A DNA stretch of 64,000 bases from assembly GCA_038501785.1 (NCBI GenBank), contig JBAMJR010000051.1:5193501-5257500 (forward strand), in the 5' to 3' direction. Origin of the DNA: Myoxocephalus aenaeus (Eukaryota; Chordata; Actinopteri; Perciformes; Cottidae). The translations under genes and the position numbers were made by a program. Of this stretch, positions 1-12,700 are shown piece after piece (position 1 is the first letter of the stretch; the number at the start of each line of letters is the position of its first letter). Below the pieces are notes generated by a model. That model ran no database searches. It had not been told where the DNA came from and saw nothing but the letters and a program-made list of their open reading frames with translations.

Positions 1-1837
1 CCTTCACACTGTGACTTCATTCTTTAAACGTGACGACTATTCTTCTCAAAATATCACAACTTTATTCTCAACGTTTTTTTCTCTACCTCGTCTTTAAGTA
101 ATAATTAACAAATATTTACTCTTTTACTACTGATATTTCCTCTTGATTTTTTTATTTCTTTCATTTACTTTTTGTGATTTTGAATATTTTCCGTTAGTCC
201 TGGCGACATGAGATGGGAAGAGAATTTACCTCATCAGCTGACTATCACATAAGAAAACAAAACCCACCAGATGTGTTAATAAGTGCAGTGTTTTTTAACA
301 GCTGCAACTTTAAAAATAAAAAACAGGCGAGACATTTCTATCTCTAAAAGCTTTGACTCATCACGTCCTGTCATGTTGATGACATGTAATATTAGAAGTT
401 TATCTTGGGGTGGAATTATCTTTTAAAAGCAAGACATGCGTCACGATTTTCATCATGTTGCAACAAATATCTTGACATGATCTGAAGTGGTTACATTTGT
501 TTGAGGACACACATTATGCAAATGCCGCATCATACAGTAATTCCTTAAATTGACAGTGTCATACTTAAGCTGATTATATCAAAATCGTTCTGTCTGTTTG
601 AGTTGCATGTTAATTCGGTGACGCCGAGCTCATTTTGTCTGTTGCTATTGTGACAAACAAGCATGAATATGCATGAGGGACAGTTTAATACAGTAATTTC
701 TTCTGACATTACCCTAATGCCTGTCAGTGGCAATGCTGAGGAATGATATTGATGAGATGTGTTTAAACAGCCCTTCTACCCCCCCACGCCCCAGCACATA
801 CAAGCCTGATGATCTCCAATAATTAATATTTCATCCTAACATGCATCCCCAGCTGAAACATGTAGCAGTCAACATATTCTAAAAAAGCTCCGGGAGACAG
901 CGAGCAATGGGCCCGTCCAAAATTTGAAGACTACTTGGCACGTGCTCACACACAAACATACCAAACAGACGCCCTTGTATCGGCCGCCCTGAGCTGCCCC
1001 CTGACTAAAACCACTTGTTTACTTAGTGATTCCATGTTGGCTTCCAGACCACAGTGACCTGGGAGCAGGGTGACTTTCCATGGCCTTGCCTGCCCCATAG
1101 CCACTGTCTCTGGCTGAAGATCAAGGTCGTCAAGGTTCACAACCGGCGAGAGACGAGGACCCAAACACTGGATGAGAAAGAGAGTGAAACGGGCAGGGAC
1201 ACAAGATGTCGGTGACAGCACAAATCACATATGTAACTGCGGTTCCAAAAAGTGCCCGCTCTATTATTTCTGATGATTTATACACTTGTGTTATTTACTG
1301 GTGCAGTATAACATTATTGCTCAGGATATGTTATGTGTTTTATTGTTTTCCTGCTATTGCCCTCCATTGTTTTTCTTTTTATCAAGCATGAGTTGAGGTG
1401 TTCAGTGTAAAACTGATTAGGTGTGGGATGATAAATATTGTGCGCAACAACAGAGTCAGAGGAACACATATTTTACGAGTTAGCATAAGGTTTTTCTTCA
1501 TATTTCTTGAGAGGAAGGTGGAAGATTGATGGATTGGTGGTGCAAGGGGAATTGCAAAGCAGTCAACAGTTGCCCGAGGTGACCCAAAGGTCACAAGTAA
1601 ATATATCGATCAGACTCAAACTCAAGCCTAATTGGTTGGCATTGAAAAACCTGATGAATGCATTCAATCTGTGCATCAGCAAACAACATGGTGCCAAAAC
1701 AATGGGTTATTGTTGGAAGAAAAATCATATTTACTCTTAATCAATTACTGTTTCACGGTTATATTAATAATCATATGTTCTGTTTATTAATCATACACTG
1801 TGTAGAGGCGTGTGGCTTCTCATTTGACCAACTTTCC
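1..1837. other. Intergenic, no gene recognised
   Basis: AT-rich non-repetitive DNA. A perfect octamer ATGCAAAT is at about 516. The open frames here have no recognisable domain and look like chance. Confidence 0.6.
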
Positions 1838-2165
1838 TGTTAAAACATACGTATGCTTTTCAAGTGACCTTCTGATAGTCATGAGACTGGGGATGCCTAC
1901 ATGTCTCTGTTTGAAGAACATGGTGTTCCTTGTTATCATATGACCATGCAAGGTAATCTAAAGACGTCATGAGAGCTTCTGTGATTGTGTGATTAATGTA
2001 TTTAAGAGGTAACTCTTTGCTCATTCATTGAGCAGTCCAGGATGCGCAATTCACATACCATGTTGTGTAATTCTTCTCTGCTCCTTCCTCGCAACGAATA
2101 AATATCCTGATCACTGATTTTACCACCAGGTGTCGAGTAAATTTTTCTATCAGTTATAATTTACA
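1838..2165 (+). mobile_element. Candidate solo LTR (or LTR fragment)
   Basis: About 328 bp with TGT...ACA ends (TGTTAAAACATACG to TATAATTTACA). It has TATTTAAG at 1999, AATAAA at 2097 and a U5-like ACCACCAGGTGTCGAGTAAA near its end. No target duplication is visible (TTTCC against CAACC), so the ends are uncertain. Confidence 0.38.
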
Positions 2166-2572
2166 CAACCACTGAAAAAAAAGTGCCAAAATGTATTGCA
2201 GCGATATAGCATGAAACAGCTTTCAGAGCATTGTGGCTTGAACCGGTTTCACATCTGACACACGGCAGGGACAGGGCTCACCTCAGCCATCAATAGGCAA
2301 TTATTCTAATGCAATTAAACATGACTCTACTCCGCCCCTTACAATCGATACCGATCATTTCCTCTAATCACAGGAAACGTGTCATCAAAGTCCAGCGGGG
2401 GTGTCACTTCTGTAATTAAGCCTCAAAAGCTCCTCATAGTGTTATTGAAACCAGACCACTACTCCCACTGCTTAACCTCATCCTTCCTCACCAGTTTCCA
2501 GTGCTGTCTAATTATGGGCTTCCAGGATGGAGAGTCATGGCCAACACAACATATCCCACAAGCAGGAGCCAT

Positions 2573-2578
<6 letters not shown>

Positions 2579-2608
<30 letters not shown>
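2579..2608. repeat. (CA)15 microsatellite
   Basis: Perfect CA repeats after a short CGCG run. Confidence 0.97.
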
Positions 2609-2615
<7 letters not shown>

Positions 2616-3639
2616 GAAGATAAATGTCTGCCTGTTGCTCACTAGACAAGCTCAGCTCAGCGTGTGCAAGTTTTCCTACATTTGTGTGTCTGTGCCTTTT
2701 TTAAGTCTGAAAGTTTGGAAGCATAGCCAACGCCCTGCAATGACCTAGGTGTCAACAAGCGAGTGGGTGCAGAGCGGTAACAGGATGTGGCCCATGAGGG
2801 ATGCAGCACCAGGACTAGAGCCATGCCAAATTATTTTGTAACAAACAGCCTGTTAAATCACCCAGAGCCAAGAGGAGGAAGTGAGGGCCAGTTGCTGCCC
2901 TGTTGCAGACAGAACCCGCACGTACGATGAAATCAGTAGAGAGGATTGCCACATCATCACACTGGCCTTCTTCTGGTTGCCCTTTCTGGTGACCCATAAT
3001 ATGTCAAGCTAACCAGGCACTGTGCTGTATCTATTGTTTTTACAATAGGTGATTAGGTGACCTGGGTTGTCTATTCACCTTTAACATAATTTCATAGATA
3101 ACCTTTTATCTCAGAATTACTGGCCAAATGATGTCACTTTAACTTTGGGTACCCCTACTCAGGTCAAAATTGGACCATGACTATCAATTTGGTGGAGAGC
3201 AAGGCAACTTGCAGCTAATAGCTGATTAACATGCATGGTCCCCAGAGAATGAATCATATTTTTTTGTATGATCCCTTCCTCACCCAGAGCCAAGAGGAAT
3301 GTTTAGCATCACCAGTCCAAAGTTTCCAAACCCGAATATCATGATATTTGTTCCCTACTCCTTTAGCACCAGCTTTAGAGTTGTTGTCTGTTGTTTCCAC
3401 AGCAGGTTTTGAGACGAGCAAATTGCATTCCATTCTATTTTAAAGCTAAATACGTAGTTTTAATTTCCCTAAACTCTAATGGTTGCTGGATTTGGATGTG
3501 TCGTTTGTAACCAATTTCCAGAATGACAAATAGAAATACCTTCTGATCTGACGCAACTATCGGCAGGACTACAGCACAGTTTTCTGTGCTTTTCAAACCT
3601 GTTACACATCACTGTTGAAAATAAATCTATTTTATGATG

Positions 3640-3930
3640 TGGCAACAGTATGGTTAAGGTTTGGTGAGGTTTTGGAATAAAAACTCCTTGGTTATGGTTT
3701 GGTTAGGGAAAGGGTATAGTTTTGGTTAACATTATGCTTTGGTTAGGTTATGGTTGGTACAATAATGTTATGGTTGGTACAATAATAACCACTTGGTTAA
3801 GGTTATGGAACCGTCATGGTCATGGTTAGAAGAAACCAACGTTGACTGTTGGTTGGAAACGGGAAACTAACAGGAAGCGGCAAAGCGGGAGTCTGTTGTT
3901 AGTTTCCCGTTGACCCTACTATCAATAGCA
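3640..3930. repeat. Degenerate GGTTAGG-like dispersed repeat
   Basis: Repeated TTGGTTA(A/T)GG-like words, then AACGGGAAACTAACAGGAAG, resemble a dispersed repeat common in fish. Inside, the 20-mer GTTATGGTTGGTACAATAAT is perfectly duplicated in tandem (3747-3766 and 3767-3786). No coding frame. Confidence 0.55.
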
Positions 3931-6900
3931 CAACGACCGTATGACCTCATTGACCTTTGATTACACCATACCCACAACCTCTGGAACTGCACACAATGCA
4001 TTGATCCATTGATTACGCATATACCAGATGGATATTTGATATGGCATCAATGTTATGATTATGAGAGTGATTCATCATTTTATTCTATGCGCTGCAATTT
4101 ATTCCTTTAACATCCCCCCAAAAAAGGCAGAAATTCTGTGACTCTTTGGCAAGCTAAAGGCAATATCCAAAGTATGTATTATTGGAAGTGACACCTCACT
4201 AACAATATCATCATTATTCACTCATGCGCATTACTTTTGTTTGGTTGAGCAGTATTCCAGCTCCAGCCCCGCTGGAGGAGATACAGCCCATGATCTCCCT
4301 CTGAGGCATCCCACTCTGACATCCAGAGAGCTAATATGACAGCATATTACCACTGCAACCCAGCTTACCAATAACCTTGCTGACATATAAGACTCTGTTC
4401 CGCTACAGTGAGTGGTTGCAGGCCTGTCCTCTCTCACTGTTAGTGTATTGTTGTCATAGCTTTGGACAAGGTGTTTATTTAACCTTCCGAGCCGCTGAAC
4501 GTGATCTTCAGAAATTGTTATTTCCATGTTAACAATATGCATTGTGAATGAGGAGCTGGAGGTGCAACTATAATAAATCACTTTCTCCTATGTGCTCAAG
4601 TGCAAAGTCATTAAAACAGGTTTCGGTGATAAGCGTAATGACTAATAAGTCAAATGGAAATTGAAAACATATTATTTTCACCTCATGTTCATTGTTTGTT
4701 GGCGAGGTGCTTAATTGAGGGCAAAGGTTATCGAATCCAAGTAAACTCACCAACTCTTTGTTATGTGATACCATATCCACACACATACATGCGTCACAAA
4801 TAAACAAAAACATACTAAAACACACTAAAACACTGGAGAAGGGCATATCTTACCCATGAGACACAGCTGGATAAATTGATTATCTCTGTCATACCAATCC
4901 TAAGATGCATGGACCATACAATCATTATCTTGCTCCTCTTCCAAGTGTGTTAGCATCTGATGTCAATAGAGGAAAGATGATGCTTTACTTCCTAATTAGT
5001 CAGCTATTAGTTGGAACAATGAGAATCCAAGATGTTTAGTCGAGAGACTCCACTGTGAACAGACAATACGCTCTTAGGAGCCATACTGGATGTTTGATTT
5101 CTAACAATCAGTAGGTGCAAGTTAACAATAAACAGTGTTACAAAGTACTTTTACCTTTCTCTGATACAACTTCTCTTTAGTCAATATCCAATCTACATCT
5201 GCAGGGAAAAAGGTAACACTCAACAGCTTATCGTCGTGCAGACAGTTCTATATTCAAGGCAAGATCATTAATAACACTGACGAGCACTTACTTTACACAA
5301 TAGGTTTTGGGTCAAATAATTCACATCATGTTAGACTCACTAGCTCCAATGTCTTTGTGTTTTTGTCGTCCAGGAAATTAGGAAGGAAAACTGTCTCGAT
5401 ACGAGAGGTCTCAGGTGCTACGTGCACAAAAGCCAATATGTTTGTCTCAGCCGTGTGGCCTGTTTAGATGTCCTTAAAGGTGAGTGGCTCAGTAGAGAAA
5501 ATGCCTTCAGGCATTTCGAAGGCATCGGCCTAAATCACAACCAGAGGCTACAACGGAGAAGCATATTGCTTAGATTTATCATGCATGCCTAAAAAACATT
5601 TTTGTGTTGAGTGTGTTGTTCTTGTAGCCGAACATTTTGAATCCAGAGTAAAATAGAAACAAGGGATGTGAGGAAGCTCTCCACAGAGGGAAAGGTAGAC
5701 TCGAGATGTTTCCCTTTGTTGCACTGTTGGTATCTTTTGTGAAAGAAATGTCTCAGCAGGGTTGGACACTGTTGAGACAAAACGGTGGAACGAGAGAGAG
5801 AGAGGAAAGCAAGGATTCAACTCATGATACAAACAAAGAAGCCACTGGTACTGTAACAATTCATTTGTTGGATTGGCTTTTGCTTTTTGTGTTTTGAAGG
5901 TTTTCAACCTGATGGACCAACCAGTCTAGCACTAACAAATAAGGCGAAAAAACATATTGAGCTGTGTCGGAAAGAGTTGGCCCGTGCGTCCTTTGGGGTT
6001 CATGTACCAGGCCATTTCAAGTCAACACCTAGGAACATATTTGAGCATATCCCAGCATGGGATAGGGTTAACATTCACATTTACACATGCATGCTATTTA
6101 AATCCCCAGTTTACCTGCGATGCAGTTCATACAGTGAAATGAAACTCAGGCACACAAGAGAACCAATTCCACATAGAAAACTGTGATTGTCATTTATTTT
6201 ATTTGCATATAAAATGAAAGAGTTTCATCAATGCGGAAGCTGAGCTCATTTTATATGGATCATCACTTCAGAGTAAAAGGAAAAAGCAGAAATATATCAT
6301 CTGGTCTTTGGTAGTGGTGTGAAATGGGACCGTGGGTGACAACAAGGTGTCAACGTATTTGTCAGCAGATGATGGACATAAAGAATTCACCACCTGAGCA
6401 CTCTGGTGATAGATGGGCCGGCAGCTGCTGTAACACTGCCATGTCTCTTTTAGGAATGGTGCATTCAAACACACACCAAATCACACAAAGCACAAAAACC
6501 ATCCCTTCGGTTCCTTAACTTCCAAGGTCACACCCTACCACCCCCTCATTTAAAATCCCCAAGCTCAATTTTACTCTTTGAGATAAAGAGATCAACACAG
6601 CAGGACCACTGTACCGCAGCGCGTGACGCCCATAGTCTCATTATTCTAATTCTGTGTCGTGCTGTGATTGGCACAGGCTCCAAATTAAATACTAACACAG
6701 TCCATGTGCCAGAGTGATGCTTTGCACTGAAATTGATCTTACACATTTAAAAAAATAGTATTGCCGGTAACATCGGTGTAGTCAGCAAATTCCACTGGAC
6801 ACTATTGTACAGTATTTGAAACTGAAAGCATGTAATAAAATGTAAAGGTACACATGAAGGAAAACAAGTATTATTTTTTTCAGAAAAGAGAAAAAAATAG

Positions 6901-8784
6901 AATATAGTTTTTCACAAAAGGAAATTGAGCACTTTAGGTGGAAATATTTCGACACAATGCCCCTCACATGTCCTCAAAGAAGTCAATTTTCAGCTTGTTC
7001 TCAGTCAAGTGAATAAATGTGTTATTACTCAACACTCTCCCTCACACTTGTTTATTCTCTCTCCCTCATTAGTTCTGACTCGCTCGGCCACACCCTCCTT
7101 TATTGTACCATAACGGAGGTGCCCAATGACAAGCCATTGGTCAAAATAACATTTGTATTGCTATTATTTGCTTGCATTATTCCCCAATAATAACTTCTAT
7201 ACTTGTGACATTTGTGCAGCCATTTATGCCTCAGCTTGAAATTAGCTGTTAAGAAATCATCACGCTCATAAAACTGGGCTTGATGTAACTCAGTTCATGG
7301 CCTTTTATGGAATGCAGCAATACAAGTTAGGATATTGTGAATGTTTGATTCATTCAACTTAGACATTAGTTTTGCCTTAATCTGGTGCTGAAGTGACATT
7401 GCTTTATAACCTTGATTCCTGCTCACTGGTTTGACCTTGGTGAGGTGTGGAAGCTCAAACTGAACTTTACTAAGTCTGCTTTCAACCTGAGGAGCAAACG
7501 AGCCTTGGGGTCAAACATTCAGACAAATATTCCACAGTGGATACCAATGGGCCAAGCCAGACCTGAATCCAAAATGAATATAGATTTTTGTGTCCTTACT
7601 GTAGCTCATGTGTTCATCCCTCTCCTCCCTTCCCATCTTATTTTAAACACAAGATGAATCATTCTCTGATACCCAAGGCTAATGAAAATGGTATGAGACC
7701 AGCTCCGGCTGTGAAATGCAGAAAGACTTTGGGTTCCCATGCAGCTGGACTGCTCCATGTTGTGTCATTTTTCCTTCCTTGAAGCTCTAACTTTAAGTCA
7801 CTATTACAAGAGTTGATTGAAATGAAAGGCTAAAAAATAAATACATTTCATTATTTAACCACAAAATATGAGTGAAAAACTTAAAAAATGTATTGATAGT
7901 TTTAATCAAAGTATGTTGCACTTTCCAAACTCTGTTTCTATTTTGTATCAATGTATCAAGTCACTGCAAACATTGTTACAAAAGAAGTACGTTATCAAAT
8001 CCATTAGTGGATTATAGTGTACATTTATGTTTGACCTTTTATAGATTAGTAACATGTGAAGACAAAATGGCACAGATGTGATGTGATACTGGTTTGTATG
8101 TACTTATGCTCTATACCTTAATGTTGATAATTTCTTCATAATTTTGTTCACGAAAAAAAAGTGAATACATCAAAGGCAAAAGCAACGTGTATTTATTAAT
8201 TTGCAGCAAGTAGTGACTTAATAAGAGCACATACAGAGTGGCCTCACTATTCCTGGATGTAAAAATACCATCCTGCTATTTTCATTTCTCTCCTGATGTT
8301 TTACAAAATGTCAAAATAGTTATGGCTCATTCTGGAGCACTTTAACTTTTAAATGAATTTGACTCCATGGCCTGAATCCAAAGCAAAAGGAATGCTGTTG
8401 CCTTCTTCAGGCCCGTCGATTGGATGCATATTACTTCTTTTTTTTGTTACGTTCTGACATTATAATTCCACATTCATTAAGATAAAAATGACGTGCAATC
8501 TGAGTCTCTCAATTGTCCTTTCCAGAAGTGTTCTTAATTGCTTTGCTGCAAAGAGCACGAGTGATACCATTTCTTCACAATCAACACAAATGTGTATTTA
8601 AGTCTCTCAGTCACTGTTTGCCAAAAATGGGTGAAAACAACATCTCTTTTCAGTAAAAGTATTTTTAAACATAAAATTCTGGACAGTGAGGAAAGAATGG
8701 CCCAACTGGTTCAGAGAGGAGACAACAATTACAGATATGCTTTATTGGCTGAAATAGGTTAGCTCTGCTCACTGGAAACACACA
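3931..8784. other. Intergenic, no gene recognised
   Basis: AT-rich unique-looking DNA up to the BEL insertion site. Open frames of up to 119 codons (5548-5907, and 5887-6186 on the other strand) show no domain, no codon bias that I can see and no paired splice sites. Confidence 0.6.
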
Positions 8785-8789
8785 TTGAC
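8785..8789. repeat. Left target-site duplication (TTGAC)
   Basis: Identical to 15816-15820. A 5-bp duplication fits BEL/Pao integrase. The preceding ACA also matches the LTR end, so the exact frame rests on the TG...CA rule. Confidence 0.88.
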
Positions 8790-9544
8790 TGTGAGGTCAA
8801 ACATGATTTTTATTTTGGATAAAAAGAAAGGGGAAGAATGTAAGGTAAATAAAGGTAATTGTAAATTAATAAAGCACCCAGAAAGAGATAAATAGTCACA
8901 GATTAAATAATAAACATTTAAAGCATTTAATTAAATGTTAGTGCAAGCAATCCGACTTGGGAGGAAAAGGGGCGGAGCTTGTAGGCACCGGAAGCACCGC
9001 GGGCGCACGTCAAAGGTGGGGATTAAATGAACGCCGGGCGGCTAGATCAAACGCAGCAAAGACGCGTCTACAAGTCCGGAGAGGCAGCCGGTAAGAGTGA
9101 CAGACTTTATGATTGAAGGACTTTGCTGATGATCGCTGCCACCACCAGCTTGATTAGCGCGAGCGCTAAATACGTCACGGGGCTCCGCAGCCCATTCACG
9201 TGTGGCAAAGCGAAATGTTTGTTGACATGTTGGTGGAGGCACAGCTGGGGGCTATGTGGTGACGTGTGTAGACAGAGTGCACGGGCGCTGATCATGTGTT
9301 TAAAGTGGTTCTGGCATGTTGAAATGTGTGTTTTCTGTTTTTTTTATTTAAAGGTTTTTCACCTCTATCTCTATCGTATTTCTATACGGAGTGAAGGACT
9401 CAACAATCCAAATCTCAAAAATAAAAGGAGAAAAAAAAGGAAAAGTTGGGTTTTCATTGGAGTGGAATCCAGTTTGAATCGGTGTAGATGGGTCAATCCC
9501 TATCAAGTGGGGAAGTGCAGAAGGTCCGAAGCCGTAACTTGACA
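8790..9544 (+). repeat. 5' LTR of the BEL/Pao element
   Basis: A 755-bp LTR with TG...CA ends, repeated at 15061-15815 (offset 6271). The start is AT-rich with several AATAAA-type motifs. A GC-box-like GGGGCGGAGC near 8970 and a CpG-rich stretch follow, then a T-rich tract near 9340. The U3, R and U5 limits cannot be set from sequence alone. Confidence 0.95.
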
Positions 9545-9734
9545 GTGAAAAACCGCGGACCAAAAACTGGAAAGTCTGGAAAACCAGGAAAAGGAAATCT
9601 GGGAGCTTTGAGCTGGAACAGCGGAAGCAATAAACTGGAATCCTGGGAAAAGAAGACAATCAAGTGAAAATATATGAAGCATTGAAGTAGTACTTACCTT
9701 CTCAACTGAAATCAACGACGCAGCAGATTCAAGC
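9545..9734 (+). other. BEL/Pao internal leader; primer binding site not recognised
   Basis: 190 bp between the 5' LTR and the gag-pol ATG. A primer binding site normally starts with TGG just after the LTR, but here the sequence begins GTGAAAAACCGCGG. I could not match it to a tRNA 3' end. The segment is purine-rich with repeated CTGGAA motifs. Confidence 0.5.
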
Positions 9735-12700
9735 ATGACGGATCAAGCTATGGAGAAATCAGTCGAGCAGCTCAAGGTGGAGCGAACTACAGCGAAAAGA
9801 TTATTTACACGTCTGGTCAACACCATTACCAGGACCTACAGGGACATGTCTGAAAAAGAGCTCAGAGACAGTTTCAATAATGTCATAAAAGAAGCTGAGA
9901 AAGTCATGGGCGCAAATGAAGATGTGGAGGCTGGATTCATTACAGAACTGGAGGCGGAGCTGGAGGAAGGTGAAGATGCTGTGTTAACTAGACAGCAGAA
10001 AGCCGACATAGCAAAGACTTTCAATGAGTGTGATGGAAAGCTAAAGGAGGTCAAAAGTCTGATTCAGGAGGCACTTTGGGATAACTTCGGGGATGTTGAA
10101 TTGTCAACAGCATTGCAGGCAGCAGAGGAAGTGGGTGACCATGCTGCTGATGTGCGGCCCGATGGTGGCCAGGAGGCATACGACTTCATGCTCGACCACC
10201 TGCAAGGACGGGTAAAGACCGCAAAGGAGGTGTACAGTCGGTGGAAACGATGGATCCCACCAAGTGAGCAAAAGGACTTTCAGAGCCGCATGAAGAGGCT
10301 TGAACTCCTCCTTCCCAAGCTGGTTTCCAGGAAGGCTGAGTACATACAGGCTAGGAAAGAGGAGGAGGGGGAAAGACCAATTGGGCCCACGCCGGCCACC
10401 ATCAGACTGAAACCTATATCCCTGCCAAAGTTTACTGGGAACAAACGTGACTTCCACAGGTGGAAAAAGGACTGGGAAGCACTCCAGAAGCAGGGTGAGC
10501 CGACCGGTTCAAAAGAAGTGAAAAAGTTTCAACTACTGGACAGTCTTGATGATAAAATCGCAAGAGACCTTCGCCTGAGCAGTTATAACACTGCAGGTGA
10601 CATTTTCCGTGTCCTAGAGAACCGCTATGGCAATAAAATTGCGATTGCCATTGATATAGTGGAGGAGTTGCAGAGAATGCCAGCTGCCAGAGGTCATCAG
10701 CCACGGAAAATAGTGGAATTAATCCAAGCTGTGGAGAAGGCACTTCAAGATTTGAGCGACCTTGGAGACACAGGCGCAATCAAAAATCCTCTGGTAACGA
10801 AATCAATAGAAAGTAAACTTCCAGAAGTTCTGAAGAAAGAATGGCTTGTCTATGTCGCTGACAGGAGAAACGCAGTGGCAGCAGAGACTCGTTTTGACAG
10901 TCTCTTGGCATTCCTTAAAGGGCAAGAGAGCATATATGAGCAGCTCGAGCAGCTAAGAGAGGAGGAGCCAAGTAGAAAAGAGACCAGAACCGAGCCAAGA
11001 TATGCTAGAACCAAGTCTACCAAAGCAGAAGATGACCATTTAGGGTGTGTAGTCTGTGGGGACGGAAAGCATAAGAGAAAACTCTACTTTTGCAACCAGT
11101 TTCGTGCGCTAAAGCTAACAGAGAAGAAGGCTGCAGTAAGAAAGTTGGGAGCATGCAAGAGGTGCCTCGAAGTACATGAGGACGCTTCATACTGCACAAC
11201 TGACTTTCTATGTAAAAACCAAGTCTGCAGGGATGAGCAAGCTCCTGAGCATCATTTCTCTCTGTGCCCCAATGCTGCGGTGAGAAAAAGCAGCATCGGA
11301 GAGAAGCACAGATTCGGCCCGGAGAGGGAGAAAACCAGGAGGAAGCATACAGCAGATCAAGAGGAGTTTTTCAACAAGCTTTCACCAGAATTGGCAAAAC
11401 AATGTCGGGATGTGTTCTCCAACACTGCATCAAGAGCCTTCAGCACTACAAAAGATCCACCAAGTCTTCTTGTGGAAAGTGGACTGCAAGAGCGACCAGT
11501 ACTTATGATGCTCCTCGAGGTCACAGCAAATGCTGGACAAAGAATCGGGACATTAATTGATTTGGCTTCGGACACAAATTATATAACCCACAAGACTGCA
11601 AGCGAACTGAACCTCAGGAGTGAAGAAATCACACTCGTCGTCCATGGAGTTGGAGGGATGAAGGTTCGTGTGGAGACAAGGCGTTACCTTCTAAGGATCC
11701 GAGTGAAGACTCCCAAGGGCACTCTCAAACCACATCAATTGGTTTGCTATGGACTAGACAGCATAGCAAATGTCCACAAAAATGTGACACCAGAGCAGCT
11801 GCACAGGTTTTTCCCAAGCATTCCACTCGATGAACTGGTGAGACCCAAAGAAGTACATTTGCTCATAAGCCACAGAGAAGGGCAATTAGCTCCACAAAGA
11901 ATCCAAGCTGTTGGAGACCTCGTACTGTGGGACGGACCTCTTGGAAAGACGGTTGGCGGAACGCATCCTGACCTCTTTGAGGAGCTCACTGTAGCAGCCC
12001 ACAGGTCCAAGACTCACTTCGCAAGGTCAATGAGGGCAGCAGCTGTAAAGTACGAGGAGCTCACGAGCAGGATCCCAGAGACCCTTCTACGAAACAAACA
12101 GGTTAGCGCCACGTTTCAGGAGTCAAGTACGTCAACCACCAGGAAAGATTTCCTTGAGTGGTGGAAATGGGATAGTATTGGTGCAGCATGTGAGCCAAGA
12201 TGCGGGGGTTGCCGCTGCGGGAAATGCCAGCCAGGCGGCAAAGAAATGACTCTTGCTGAGGAGAGGGAGGTCGAAATAATGAAGGAAGGCCTCACCTATG
12301 TCAAAGGCGATAGCCACAGCGAGGAACCACATTGGCATTCCAGATATCCTTGGTTGGAAGATCCAGCCTCTCTGCCTAACAATAAAAGGACAGTCGAGGC
12401 TACATTTCTCAGGACAGAAAAGCAGCTGGCCAAGGAACCGGAATGGAAGGTTGCCTATACTGCTCAAGTGCATGACATGGTTGACCGAGGGGCGGCAATC
12501 AAATTGTCCAAAGAGGCAGTAACCAACTGGAAAGGACCAGTATGGTATGTGAGTCACCTTATTGCTCCTAACCCACACTCTGTCACAACCCCAGTGAGAC
12601 TTGTGTGGAACAGCAGCCAGAAGTGCAAAGGTGTGAGCCTGAATGACCTGCTGATGAAAGGTCCAGATGTCCTCAACCAGATTCGCGCTGTTCTGCTCAG

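Noticed and set aside
946..1221. 91-codon minus-strand frame near the left edge
   Set aside because: Composition is not obviously coding and nothing was recognised in it.
5548..6186. Overlapping 119-codon and 99-codon frames on opposite strands
   Set aside because: No recognised domain, no paired splice sites with neighbouring exons, and no conserved motif.
9123..9542. 139-codon frame inside the 5' LTR, repeated at 15394-15813 in the 3' LTR
   Set aside because: It has no recognisable domain and is duplicated only because the LTR is duplicated. It ends at the LTR boundary and is probably chance.
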